Below are positions 33,695 through 45,233 of a DNA stretch of 64,000 bases, piece by piece. A model generated the notes under the pieces. It saw only the letters and a list, made by a program, of their open reading frames with translations. It searched no databases and was not told the DNA's origin. Numbering within the stretch: the stretch's first letter is position 1; each line of letters begins with the position of its first letter. Source of the DNA: Tolypeutes matacus (taxonomy: Eukaryota > Chordata > Mammalia > Cingulata > Chlamyphoridae); contig JAKSZT010021121.1 of assembly GCA_026826555.1 (NCBI GenBank), positions 628,470 through 692,469 on the forward strand, given 5' to 3'. The translations under genes were made by a program, and so were the position numbers.

Positions 33695-34054
33695 ATGGAT
33701 GAAGCAATTCGAAGTTTTCAAGTAGCCCTTCACATCTATCCAATGAACACTGAAATATGGAAAGAAGACCTTTTTTGGGCAAGAACACTCCAGGAGCAGC
33801 AGAAAGTGGCACAGAGGATTAAAGAGAGTGAATCATCAGTAGAAGTAACAGATTTCTCACCAAAGTCAATTCCTGACTATGCCTTTGAAGGTGATGAGAT
33901 TGTTGCTGTTTGTGCAGCTAATGCTGAGAAACAGAAGAAGGGTCAACAAATAACAATGGTTATTGTGTCTGCTTCTGGGACTGTAGAGACTGTAACTGAG
34001 AAGGAAGGTGGTGCTCCAACACCAGATGGCTCTGCTTTTATCAAAGCCCGATGA
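33695..34054 (+). pseudogene. TTC33: TTC33 3' retrocopy with L1-supplied start codon
   Basis: The frame starts at an ATG in L1 spacer sequence (33695) and enters TTC33 sequence at about 33704. It then stays open for about 116 TTC33 residues to the natural end (GSAFIKAR, stop 34052-34054). Recognisable parts are RSFQVALHIYPMN (end of the TPR region), ARTLQEQQKVAQRIK and TMVIVSASG. TTC33 is a tetratricopeptide-repeat protein of poorly known function; the other TPR helices are absent here. No introns. TTC33 3' UTR follows to about 34864. The 119-residue product would be a TPR-less tail; expression unknown. Confidence 0.85.
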
Positions 34055-34872
34055 AGGAAAATGCCTAGTATGAATTATTTGAATCTGTCTTTTTTGATTA
34101 TCATTTAAAGTTTTAGACATAGGGACATTTATTCTGGAGAAACAGGGCAAAACTCCTGTTTGTAAGATAAGTTTTTCAGATGAAAAGCATATAAATCTAA
34201 ATGGTAGCATTATTGTATAGTATTTGGACTATGTTTGATAAGTTATGGCTTATACTCAAGGTTAGAATTCTGAGCAAAATATTTTTAATATATAAATTTA
34301 ATTTAATCCAAATATATGGATGGATGCATTTTAAAGATACAACTTGAAAAGCAAATTCTTGAATAGTAAGTAACTTGGTCAGTGTTATTAAAATGTAGAC
34401 TCATGATTTTTGTTTTATGATAAAGGAAATAAGTGATTGCTTTCTCTCCTGGAAATATACTGCTGTTACTATTCACTATTGTTTTCCTTGCTTCTGTAGA
34501 GTAAGTTTGTCACAAGGCTTAAGTGTTTTTAATATTCATTTTGATTCAAAGTTGTGGTTTTGTTATATGTGGAATCTTTCCAAGTTCAGCCAAAAATGCA
34601 CGCAAATGTGAACATTCTGGTTTCTCTTAATTCTGATTTGTCCTTAGGTTTTTGGCTTTAAAGAAGTTATAACAATGGTAGTTGCCTCCTTCAGTATTTG
34701 TTAGATGTGTGAAGTACTGATAAATGTCACAATGATGGTTTCATTTTTTTAGATTACTGTAGGTAGGTTAGTCCTTACTACAAGTGAGTCATTTTAAAAA
34801 ATGTGTGCATTTTTTAATGAGTGGATTTTACAGATACATCATAATAGATTGTACTGCTACATTTAAAAAAAA

Positions 34873-34978
34873 TAGAGGATGAGGTGGGAGAGGAGGGGGA
34901 TACATGGGAATCCCTCATACTTTTAATGTAACTTTTCTGTAATCTAAAACCTCTTTAAAAATAAAGTTTATTATTACA

Positions 34979-35009
<31 letters not shown>

Positions 35010-35016
35010 CACACAA
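34873..35016 (+). repeat. L1 3'-UTR end, poly-A and (AC)n
   Basis: GATGAGGTGGGAGAGGAGGG to AATAAAGTTTATTATTAC resembles the last part of the L1 3' ends at 54560-54670 and 61650-61180 (-). An A run and about ten AC units follow. Confidence 0.75.
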
Positions 35017-35399
35017 AACAAAACACCCTTATCAGATATGTGGTTTCTAAATATTTTATCCCATTGTATAGGTTGTCATTTTGCTTTCATGATGAAGTCA
35101 TCTGATGCCCAAATTTTGAATTTTGATGCTGTCCTATTTATTTTTCCTTTTGTTGCTCATGCTTTTGGTGGAGTCTGAGAAACCATTTCCTAACACAAGG
35201 TCCTGAAGATATTGCAAATGTTTTTTTTCTAAGAGTTTTATAATTTTAGCTCTTATATTTAGGTCTTTGATCCATTTTGAGTTAATTTTTGCATATGGTG
35301 TGAAAGGGATCCACTTTCATTCTTTGCATGTGGATATCCAGTTTTTCCAGTACCATTTGTTGAAGAGACTATTTTTACCCACTGAAAGGATTTGGCACC

Positions 35400-35995
35400 T
35401 GTATTAGTCAGCCAAAGGGGTGCTGATGCAAAGTACCAGAAGTCTGTTGGCTTTTTTAAAGGGTATTTATTTGGGGTAGAAGCTTACAGTCACAAGGCCA
35501 TAAAAGAGTAAGTTACTTCCCTCACAAAAGTCTGTTGCCACGTGTTGGAGCAAGATGGCTGCCAGTCTCTGCAAGTGTTCAGCCTTCCTCTCCCTTCTAA
35601 GGCTCGGCGGTCCCAGGTTCTTCTGATCTCTGCTGTAGGATGGAGGGCTTGCTCTCGCCCGGGAGCTAGTTTCTTCCCAGGCTCAGCGCAGCTGAAGACT
35701 ATCAAGCTCATTTCTCTTCCCAGGGCCTCTCTAGTCTGTATCACTGTCTTTCTTCCTCTGTGTTCTTCTTTTCTGTGTATTTACTTCCCGGGGCTCCAGT
35801 ATCAAAAACTAAAACTCTCTCCTCTGCCGTGTTGTTTACTTTATGTCCTACTGATATGGCCAAATCAAATCCTTAATCATAATTTAATCAAGTAAAAGTG
35901 AAACCTCTGAATTTAATATGCCAGAGGAACAGATCAGTTTAGAAACATAATCTATATTTCTTTTTGGAATTCATAAATAATATTAAACTGCTACA
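35400..35995 (-). mobile_element. Solo LTR, MaLR-like family, antisense
   Basis: Reverse of the 22808 LTR: TGTATTAGTCAGCCAAAGGG to CTGCTACA. Flanked by GCACC/GCACT (5 bp, one mismatch). More diverged than the 22.8-kb LTRs. Confidence 0.85.
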
Positions 35996-36208
35996 GCACT
36001 CTTGTCAAAAATCAATTAGCCATAGATGTGAGGGTTTATTTCTGCACATTGGTCTATATATCTTTCCTTGTGCCAGTACCACACTGTTTTGATTACTTTG
36101 TAGCTTTGTAATAAGTTTTTTTCAAAAATTTATTTCAAATTTAAAAAGTAACAGTAAAAGGCAGCTCAACAAGTTATAGAAGCATTACTCCTAAAAAGTT
36201 CTGCCCAA

Positions 36209-36334
36209 GTACTTTTTTTTTTTTTTTGAGGTACCAGGGCTGGGGATTGAACCCTGGACTTGTATGTGGGAAGCCAGCGCTCAATCACTGAGCCACATCG
36301 GCTCCTCTGAGTTGTTTTTCTTGTTTATTTGCTT

Positions 36335-36371
<37 letters not shown>

Positions 36372-36450
36372 GAGGCACGGGAGACCAAACTCAGGACCTC
36401 CCATGTGGGAAGCAGGTGCTCAACTGCTTGAGCCACATCTGCTCCCCAAG
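36209..36450 (-). mobile_element. DAS SINE dimer, antisense
   Basis: GGGGATTGAACCCTGGACT and GACCAAACTCAGGACCTCC units joined by a long T-rich linker. Flanks share an AAGTACTTTT-like duplication with one change. Confidence 0.88.
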
Positions 36451-37302
36451 GTACTTTTATCTAATTCCAACTTAATTTTTTTAACAAATCAATTTTATTG
36501 ATACATACTAATAAAGTATACAATTCATCCAAAGTGTACAATCAATGGTATTTAGTATAATCACATAGTTGTGCATTCATGACTTCAATCATTATTAGAT
36601 CATTTTCATTATTTCAATAATAATAATAAACAAAAAAACAGACAAGAAAATTCTTCACCTCTCAATTTCTGTTTCCTCTGCTGTACATAGCTGCTATTTC
36701 TGGCTATTTTTGTACATTTATTTATTTATTAAGCAGTTTTACTGAGATATGTTCAAATACCATATGATCTATCCAAAATGTATAATCAATGGCTTTTAGT
36801 ATAATCACAATGTTGTGCATTCACTTATGACATGAAAAATTTTAGAACAATTTCATTACTCCAAAAAGAAAAATTTCACACCTCTTAGCATTCTTTCCCC
36901 AGCCCTACATAACCACTAACCTAATTTCATCTTTATAAAATGATTTATATTTACATTTTATATAAATGGAATCATATATTACACAATATATTTAGTTCAT
37001 AGTAGCACAGTCATACAGTATTTGTCCTTTTGTGCCTGGCTTGCTTCAGGCAGTCATGAATAATGCTGCTATGAACATCGGTGTGCAGATGTCTGTTCGT
37101 GTCACTGCTCTCAGTTCTTCTGGGTATATACCCAGTAGTGGTATTGATGGGTCATGTGGTAAGGCTATATTCAACTTCTTTAGGAACTGCCGAACAGTCC
37201 TCCACAGTGGCTGTACCATTCTACATTCCCACCAACAGTGAATGAGTGTTCCTATCTCTCCACATCCTCTCCGACACTTGTAGTTATCTTTTTTATTTTT
37301 TA

Positions 37303-37510
37303 AAAAATTTTAATGGTACCAGGGCTGGGGAACGAGCCCAGGACCTCGTATATGGAAGCTGGTGCTCAAACACTGAGCCACATCGGCTTCCTGAGTTTTT
37401 TTGTTTGTTTGTTTGCTTGTGGTTTGTATTTTTGTTTGTAGGAGCACTGAACCTGGGACCTCCCACGTGGGAAGCAGGCGCTCAATCACTTGAGCCACAT
37501 CCACTCCCCT
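37303..37510 (-). mobile_element. DAS SINE dimer, antisense
   Basis: GGGAACGAGCCCAGGACC and GAACCTGGGACCTCCCACG units, each followed by GAGCCACATC. Confidence 0.85.
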
Positions 37511-37562
37511 GTTTCTTTAATAGTGGCCATTCTGACAGGTGTGAAATGATATCTCAGTGTAG

Positions 37563-38048
37563 TTTTTTTTTTTTTTTTGAAGGTTTATTTTATTTATTTT
37601 GCTCCCCACCCCCCCTTGTTGTTTGTACTTGCTGTGTCTGTTCGTCTTCCTTGTTTCTTTTTAGGAGATACCAGGAGCCAAACCCGGGACCTCCAATGTG
37701 GGAGGGGGGTGCCCAATTGCTTGAGCCACCTCCACTCCCTGCTTTGCTGTGTTTCTCATTGTTTTTCCTCCCCACATCTGTTGTTGCGTCATCTTGTCGC
37801 ATCAGCTCGCTGTCCCTGCCTGTCACATCAGCTCACTGTCTTCTTTAGAAGGCACCGGGAACCTCTGCTCCCTGCTTTGTTGTGTTTCTCATTATTTTCC
37901 CTCTTCCTGTGTCTCTTGTTGTGTCAGCTTGCCACACCTGCCTGTCGTGCTAGCCCACTGTCTTCTTTAGGAGGCACTGGGATCCAAACCAGCGACCTCC
38001 CATGTGGTAGGCAGGAGCCCAATCGTCTGAGCCACATCTGCTTCCCTC
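37563..38048 (-). mobile_element. DAS SINE with three linked segments, antisense
   Basis: One target duplication (CAGTGTAGTTTT / CACTGTAGTTTT) encloses three successive GTTGTGTTTCTCATT-type blocks. The middle unit is shortened to GGCACCGGGAACC. See findings. Confidence 0.82.
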
Positions 38049-38707
38049 ACTGTAGTTTTGATTTGCATTTCCCTAATCATTAGTGATGTTGAACATTTTT
38101 TCATGTGTTTCTTTGCCATTTGTATTTCTTCTTTGGACAAATGTCTATTCAAGTCTTTTGCCCATTTTTTGATTGTGTCATTTGTCTTTTTATTGTTGAG
38201 TTATAACATCTCTTTATATATCATGGATATTAAACCTTATCGGACATGTGATTTCCAAATATTTTCTCCCATTGAGTTGGCTGCCTTTTCATCCTTTTGA
38301 CAAAGACCTGTAAGGTGCAAAAGTGTTTAATTTTGAGGAGGTCCCATTTATCTATTTTTTTCTTTTGTTAAGTGTGCTTTGGGTGTAAGGTCCAAGATAC
38401 CACCACCTACCACCAGGTCTTGAAGATGTTTCCCTATATTTTCTTCTAGTAGTTTTATGGTCCTGGCTTTTATATTTAGGTCTTTGATCCATTTTGAGTT
38501 GATTCTTGTATATGGAGTGAGATAGGGATCCTCTTTCATTCTTTTGGTTATAGATATCCAGTGGTCCCAGCACTGTTTGTTGATGAGTCTGTTTTGTCTC
38601 ATTAACATGGACTTGGTAGGTTTGTCAAAAACCAGTTGGCCATAGAGGTGACTATTCTATTCCACTGACCAATGTGTCTATCTTTATGTCAGTACCATGC
38701 TGGTTTT

Positions 38708-38938
38708 GTGTTTTTTTTTTTGTTTTTTTTTTAAGGTAATTGGGCTGGGGATTGAACCTGTGACCTCTTAAGTGGGAAGCTGGCACTCAACCACAGAGCC
38801 ACATTGGCTCCCCTGAGTTGGTTTTTTCATTTGTTTCCTTGTTGTTTTTGTCTTTGTTTTTAGGAAGCACCAGGAACTGAACACAAGGCCTTCCATGCGG
38901 GAAGCTGGCGCTCAACCGCTTGAGCCATATCCTTTCCC
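38708..38938 (-). mobile_element. DAS SINE dimer, antisense
   Basis: Two units (GGGGATTGAACCTGTGACC; GGAACTGAACACAAGGCC). Target duplication TACCATGCTG on both sides. Confidence 0.9.
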
Positions 38939-40779
38939 CTACCATGCTGTTTTGACCACTGTAGCTTTGCAATATGTTTCAAGGTCAGGCAGTGAAATTT
39001 GTCCCATGTTGCTCTTCTTTTTTAGAATGCTTTTGGCTATTTGGGTGCACTTTCCCTTCCAAATGAATTTGGTAATTGCCTTTTCTATTTCTGTAAAGTA
39101 GGCTGTTGGAATTTTGGTTGGTATTGCATTGAATCTATAAATCAATTTAGGTAGGATTGACATCTTCAAGATATTTAATCTTCCAATCCATAAACATGAA
39201 TGTCTTTCCATTTGTTTAAGTCTTCACTGATTTCTTTTAGCATTGTTTTGTAGTTTTCTGCATATAGGTCCTGTACTTCTTTGGTTAAATTGATTCCTAG
39301 GTATTTGAGTCTTTTTGTTGCTATTATAAATGGAATTTCCCCCCCTAATTTCCTCCTCAGATTGTTCAATACTAGTGTACAAAAACATTATTGATTTTTG
39401 TGTGTTGATCTTGTATATTGTCACCTGACTGAACTCATTTATTAGCTCAAGTAGCTTTGTTGTAGACATTTCATAATTTTCTAAATATAGGCTCATGTCA
39501 TCTGCAAACAGAGTTTTACTTCCTTTTTTCCTATTTGAATGCCTTTTATTTTATTTTTCTTGTCTAGTTGCTGTAGCTAGAACTTCTAGTACAATGTTGA
39601 ATAACAATGGTGACAGTGGGCATCCTTATCTTGTTCCCGATCTTAGAGGGAAAGCTTTCAACATTTCCCCATTGAATATGATGTTGGCTGTGGGTTTTTC
39701 ATATATGCCTTTTATCATATTGAGGAATTTTCCTTCTATTCCTTTCTTTCAAAGTGTTTTTCTCAAGAAACGATGCTGGATTTTGTCAAATGCCTTTTCT
39801 GGATCAATCGAGATGATCATGTGTTTTTTTTCCTTCAATTTGTTAATGTGGTTTATTACATTGATTGATTTTCTTATGTTGAACCAGTCTTGCATAGCAG
39901 GAATAAATCCCACTTGGTCGTGATGTATACGTCTTTTGATATGCTGTTGGAGTCAATTTCAAGTATTTTGTTGAGAAATTTTACATCTATGTTCATTAGA
40001 GAGATTGATCCCCATAATTTTCTTTTCTTGTAGTGTCTTTATCTGGCTTTGGTATTGGGGTGATATTGACTTCGTAAAATGTGTTGGGTAATTTTCCCAA
40101 CTCTTCAATTTTTTGGAAGAGTTTAAACAGGATTGGTGTTAATTCTTTTCGAAATGCTTGGTAGAATTCACCTGTGAAGCCATCTGGTCCTGAACTTTTC
40201 TTTGTTGGGAGATTTTTGATGACAGATTCAATTTCTTTAAATGGGATTGGTTTGTTAAGTTCTTGTATTTCTTATAGGGTCAGTGTAGGTTGTTTGTGCA
40301 TTTCTAGGAATTTGTCCATTTCATCTAGGTTGTCTGGTTTGTTGGCATACAGTTTCTCATATATCCTTTTATGATCCTTTTTATTTCTGTGGGATCAGTT
40401 TTAACTCCCTCCCCCCCCCCTTTCAGTTCTGATTGTATTCATTTGCATCTTCTTTCTTTTTTTCTTCGTTAGTCTTGCTAGGATTTTGTCAATTTTATTT
40501 ATCTTCTCAAAGAACCAGCTTTTGGTTTTGTTGATTTTCTCTATTGTTTTTTTGTTCTCAATTTCATTTATTTCTGCTCTAATCTTCATTATTTCTTTCC
40601 TTCTGCTTGTTTTGGGATTGGTTTGCTGTACTTTTTCTAGTCTCTCCAGTTGTTCAGTTAGATTTTTCATTTTAGTTCTTTCTTCTTTTTTCATATAGGT
40701 GTTTAGGACTATAAATTTCCCTCTCAAGACTGCCTTTGCTGTATCCCATAAGTTTTGATAAGTTGTATTCTCGTTTTCA

Positions 40780-40966
40780 TTTTTTTTTTTTTTTAAAGAT
40801 TTTATTTATTTATTCATTTATCCCCCCCTTGCTGCTTGTGCTCGCTGGGTCAGCTAACCACGCCGTGCGGGCGGGCTTGCCTTCACCAGGAGGCCCCGGG
40901 AACCGAACCCGGGGCCTCCCATATGGTAAACGGGAGCCCTACTGATTGAGCCACAGCCGCTTCCCT
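40780..40966 (-). mobile_element. DAS SINE (long-tailed), antisense
   Basis: AGATTTTATTTATTTATTCA tail, GGGAACCGAACCCGGGGCC core, GAGCCACAGCCGCTTCCC end; TCTCGTTTTCATTT duplication. Confidence 0.94.
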
Positions 40967-41639
40967 CTCGTTTTCATTTGTCTCAATATATTTACTGATT
41001 TCACTTGCAATTTCTTCTTTGACCTGCTGATTATTTAAGAGTGTGTTGTTTAGCCTCCACACATTAGCGAATTTACTTCTTTCCTGTCAATAATTGATTT
41101 CCAGTTTCATTCCATTGTGATCTGAGAAGGTGCTCTGTATAATTTCAGTCTTTTTATATTTATTGACCTAACATGTGGTCTATCCTGGAGAAAGATCCAT
41201 GGGCAGCTGAGAAGAATGTATATCCCTCAGAGTTTGGGTGCAATATTCTGTATATATTTGTTAGGCCTAACTTGTTTATCATATTGTTTAAGTCCTCTGT
41301 TTCCTTGTTGATCTTCTGTCTAGTTGTTCTATCTAATGGTGTGAGTGGTGTAATAAGTTTTGAAACCTGGAAGTATGAATCTCCCGACTTTGTTCTTCCT
41401 TTTCAAGACGGTTTTGGCTATTCAGGGTCCCAGGGTCTTTCATAAGAATTTGATGACAAGTGTTTCCATTTCTGTGAAGAAGCCTATTGGAATTTTGATT
41501 GGTTTTTCATTAAATCTGTAAATCCCTTTGGGTAGTATTGACATATTAATGATATTAAGTCTTCCAATCCATAAGCACAGAATACAATAAAGTTCTCTAC
41601 TGGTTCTTATTATCTGTGTCATTTCTGGGATAGTTTCTA

Positions 41640-43060
41640 TGATTGATTTTTCTCATTATTTTCCTGCTTCTTTGCATGCTTGGCAGTATTTTTTTTTTTT
41701 TTTAATTGTATTCAAGATTGTGAATTTTACCTTGTTGGATGCTAGATATTTTTGTATTCCTATAAATATTCTTTAGCTTTGTTCTGGGATGCAGTTAAGT
41801 TACTTAGAAGCAGTTTGATCTTTTCTGGTCTTACTCTTAAGCTTTGTAAAACAGGAACAGAGCAACGTTTAGTTGCTGAGGGGGACTGAGGGGGCGATCT
41901 TTCCATTCTGTCTGGTGAGCATAGGAACTATTCCTGGTTCTATGTGAGCTTCAAAATTTGTTCTCTCTAATCCTTTTGGGTGGTTCTTTCCTTAGCTTTG
42001 GGGTAGTTTCCACCCACCCATGACTTCATCAGTATTTAGCTGAAGATTTTAGGGTACCCTCTGCAGATCTCTGAGCTCTCTTTGTACAGCTCTCTCCTAC
42101 TACTCTGTCCTTTTTTTTTTTTTTTTTTTTTTTCCAGGAGGTGTTGGACATTGAACCCAGGACTTCATACATGGGAAGCAGGCACTCAAACCGCTGAGCT
42201 ACACTCACTCCCCACTTTTCCCTTTTTAAAATTCTGTCTAGGCAATTAGCTGGGGTAATCATAGAGCTGAACTTGCTTGATTTTCATTTGCTATTCATCA
42301 CTATGCTTTGTTACGTGATGTCCAGTATCTTGAAAACCATTTTTTCATGTATTTTGTCTATTCTTTTAGTGGTTTCAGGTGAGAGGGAAAATCTGGTCCT
42401 TGATATGCCATCCTGGCTGGAAGCAGAAGTCTATATCATTAAGTTTGAAAAACTTTTTGAGGACCTCTTGAATTCAAGACTATGCCAAACCAAGCTGTAC
42501 TTTATCACACCAGGAAAAGGAAGGGGTGCTTCTTGACTGCTAGTCTAGGATAGATGGGGTGTTGTACTTTTATTTTATGGTTCCTATCAAGTGTTTGGCT
42601 TTTATCGTTGGAACTTTCTTACTATTTCACTTTCCTTTGATGGTGATGATTTTGGTCTTTTCTATTTTGGAGCAACATGTCTCAGTCACTTGAAATCTTG
42701 ACTATTTTACTTGGTTCCTACTTAGACCCTGTTTGCATATTAAGTCACCAAAGTCTTCTACATCTGAGACAAATTTTCTCAGTGGCATTTACAGCAACCA
42801 GCATCTGCTCCTGTGGAGAATGGCTGACCCAAAGATGCTGTGTTCTACCTTGAAGATGGATTGCAGATATACTTTTAAAAGGCAAAGCCTTCATTTCAAG
42901 GATGAATAAAATACCACTTCACAAAGTATTCCAGCTGGTTAAATTTAGGACAAGAAAGAGAAAAAAACCCTGACCCAAGAATATTCTCTGGCGTTGAGCC
43001 CAGGGTATTTTTCCTTTTAGTGTGAATTGGGTACATTTTCATTCATGTGGAGCTGTTGCC
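41640..43060. other. Intergenic: L1M 3' UTR, one DAS SINE, unique tail
   Basis: 41640-42660 resembles an old antisense L1M 3' UTR, with a DAS SINE at 42110-42215 (ACATTGAACCCAGGACTTC). 42700-43060 is unique; no exon or regulatory signal recognised. Confidence 0.5.
42110..42215 (-). mobile_element. DAS SINE, single unit, antisense
   Basis: Poly-T of about 27, then GGACATTGAACCCAGGACTT and GAGCTACACTCACTCCCC. Confidence 0.88.
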
Positions 43061-43735
43061 TCCCAGCATTTTATTCTGGAATGGAAAGACAACAATGACT
43101 GCCTTGTTCCTAAACCCAATGGACACTTCTCAGTTAATAACCTACTTGACCACTCAACAGTTTTTGACATTGTTGACTATTATCTCCTTAATACATTCCC
43201 TGCATTTCCTTCTCCCTTTCTGGCTTTTCTTCCTCTGCTTGTCTCTACGGTTCTGTCCTGAGTCTTTTTCTCATATTCAATTCTCCTTGGGCTCTTCTGT
43301 GCACACCCATGGTTTCACTGGAAATTCCTAAATCTGTATTTCTAGCCCAAGTATTTTTCCTGAGCTTCTGTCCAGTATATTCAACAGTTCCCTTACATCT
43401 TCACTTGGATGGACCATAGGTGCCTCAACCTTAGCAGGCCTCTTAGTTGAACTCATTGACTCTCACCTCAGTTCAGCCCTTACTCCTACATTCTCCATCT
43501 CCAAACTTCTAAATACCTAATTTCTCCTGCCAGGAACCTTGCATTCCATCTAGTCAATCACTGAGCCCTGTTGATTCTGCCTCTCTCCATCCCAATGGCT
43601 ACCGCTCTAGTTTGGCCACTATCATCTTTTACCTAGACTACTGGAAAAGACTTCTCTTAACACCATTTTCTGCTACCAGCCCTCCCCACTCTACCAATCC
43701 ATTTTTCTCACTCTAACCAGGGTGCTCTTTCCAAA
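43060..43735 (+). repeat. L2/L3-type LINE fragment with RT remnant
   Basis: TTTTTGACATTGTTGACTAT (43159) encodes the FDIVD-type reverse-transcriptase motif of L2/CR1 LINEs. CTGAGCCCTGTTGATTCTGC and CTACCAGCCCTCCCC follow in LINE order. Interrupted frames. Confidence 0.65.
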
Positions 43736-43747
43736 ACCCCAATCTTG

Positions 43748-43840
43748 CTTGTCTTCTTTAGTAGGTACCAGGAACCAAACCTGGGACCTCCCATGTGGTA
43801 GGTGGGAGCTCAATTTCTTGAGCCACATCTGCTTCCCTAT
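43748..43840 (-). mobile_element. DAS SINE, single unit, antisense
   Basis: GGAACCAAACCTGGGACCTC core, GAGCCACATCTGCTTCCC end. Confidence 0.88.
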
Positions 43841-44304
43841 TTGCTTCACTTCTGTATCAGTAGTGCCTAGTGTAAGACTCCGCAGAGAATAGGTGTTTAG
43901 CAAACACCAGCTGAATTGAAATTATATATACTGGCAGCCATAGAGGTCTCAGTCCTCCTAGTTTGTAGCCTAGCCTGTTTGAGCAGAGGACTGGTGCGGA
44001 GGTGGCATTCTTGTTTCCCCACTGTTTATTTGTTAGCTTAGCAACTTGATTCAGAACCTAGTTGCCTAATCTATAAATACAAATGCTTAAACTCCCTGAA
44101 GGCAAATGGCCGGACCAGATGATTTTTTTTTCTTTTTCATGTCTTTAATTACTAGTATTTTACGTATTAGTCAATTACATTTCTTCCCTTATACAGTTAT
44201 TATTCATATCCTTTGCCTATTTTTCCTTTGGTAAATTTATCTTCTTATTGACTTGTAAAACTTCTTTGTATATACACATATTCATAATATTTTCACAAAT
44301 CTTT
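43841..44304. other. Intergenic, unique and L1/L2 scraps
   Basis: L2-end-like bases around 43880, unique sequence to 44120, then an antisense L1 scrap. No gene seen. Confidence 0.45.
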
Positions 44305-44665
44305 TTTTTCTCCCTCCCCCCCCCCCCCCCTGCGGGGTTTTTTTTGTTTGTTTGTTTTGTTTTTTGCTGTCTGTGTCCATTCACTGTGTGACCTTCTGTG
44401 TCTGTTTCTTTTTGTCTTCTCTTCTCGTTTTTCTCCTTCAGGCTTCACTGGGATTTGATCCGGAAACCTCAGATGTGGGAGAGAGGTACTCTGTTGCTTG
44501 TGCCACCTCAGTTCCTGGTTTCTGTCGTGTCTTGCCTTGACTCTTTCTTTTTTTGCATCATCATCTTGCTGCGTTGCTCAGCGTGGGCCTGGGGATCGAA
44601 CCCGGGTCCTCCCATATGGTAGGCAGAAGCCCAATTGCTTGAGCCACATCTGCTTCCCTCCTGAA
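44305..44665 (-). mobile_element. DAS-related SINE with extra module, antisense
   Basis: Poly-C/T, a distinct unit with GGGATTTGATCCGGAAACC and GTGCCACCTCAGTTCC, then a normal DAS unit (GGGGATCGAACCCGGGTCC). Same order as 56205-56687. Confidence 0.8.
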
Positions 44666-45044
44666 TCTTTTTAACTCATTTTTTAACTTAATTTTTTCTG
44701 GCCAAAGAGTAGTCTTTCATTTTTGTGCAGTCATAGCGTTTCCTTTGGGAAAAAAAACACAAAACTTTTGTTTTTGCTTTCATGCCTTTTCCCTCCTGGA
44801 AACAGATAAATTATCACTAGTACTTTTCTAGTTTAATGTTCAATATTTAACTCCACACAAAATTTATTTATTTGAATGCTTATTTTTAATTGCAGAAATA
44901 GCCTATGTTCGGATATATTAAAACAATATGGAAGTGCATAAACTAAAAAGTGGAACATTTGTCACAAAGATTCCAGTTCATCACTTTTCTGTTTATGATG
45001 TCTTTAACCATACAGCTTTAAAATTTTATATAGCTTAACGTTTT

Positions 45045-45233
45045 TTTTTTTGTTTTTTTTTTAAAGATTTTATTTATTTATTCATTTATCCCCCCCTTGC
45101 TGCTTGTGCTCGCTGGGTCAGCTAACCACGCCGTGTGGGCAGGCTTGCCTTCACCAAGAGGCCCCGGGAACCGAACCCGGGGCCTCCCATATGGTAAATG
45201 GAAGCCCTACTGATTGAGCCACAGCCGCTTCCC
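45045..45233 (-). mobile_element. DAS SINE (long-tailed), antisense
   Basis: GGGAACCGAACCCGGGGCC core; target duplication AGCTTAACGTTTTTT on both sides. Confidence 0.94.

Larger units (their letters stand above)
31908..35026 (+). mobile_element. Chimeric L1-TTC33-L1 insertion
   Basis: A single 10-bp target duplication CCTTATCAGA (31898-31907 and 35027-35036) encloses, in order: L1 5' UTR (31908-32780), L1 ORF1 (about 32780-33590), ORF1-ORF2 spacer (33590-33703), the 3' part of a TTC33 mRNA (33704-34864), A8, the last ~105 bases of an L1 3' UTR, poly-A (34978-34995) and (AC)n. The host L1 resumes exactly after the duplication. Confidence 0.85.
30240..36118 (-). mobile_element. Antisense L1 host element, interrupted by four insertions
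   Basis: L1 3' UTR to ORF2 sequence in reverse: 30520-31907, 35027-35399 and 35996-36118 are successive parts of one element. The insertions are a DAS SINE (30415-30505), a 30-bp foreign patch (30951-30980), the L1-TTC33 chimera (31908-35026) and a solo LTR (35400-35995). Confidence 0.78.
36475..41640 (-). mobile_element. Long antisense L1 (3' UTR, ORF2) with four SINE insertions
   Basis: Read in reverse: 3' UTR (36475-37020), then ORF2 through the endonuclease/RT region to about 41640. Typical antisense motifs are GGGTATATACCCAGTAGTGG at 37123, TTTGATTTGCATTTCCCTAA at 38057 and the RT/EN body at 38.9-40.9 kb. Frames are broken in many places. ORF1 and 5' UTR are not present. Confidence 0.85.

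Noticed and set aside
37246..38083. 200- and 168-codon frames
   Set aside because: Read through reversed DAS SINE units (repeated NPGPPMWEGGAQLLEP-type peptides are the translated SINE).
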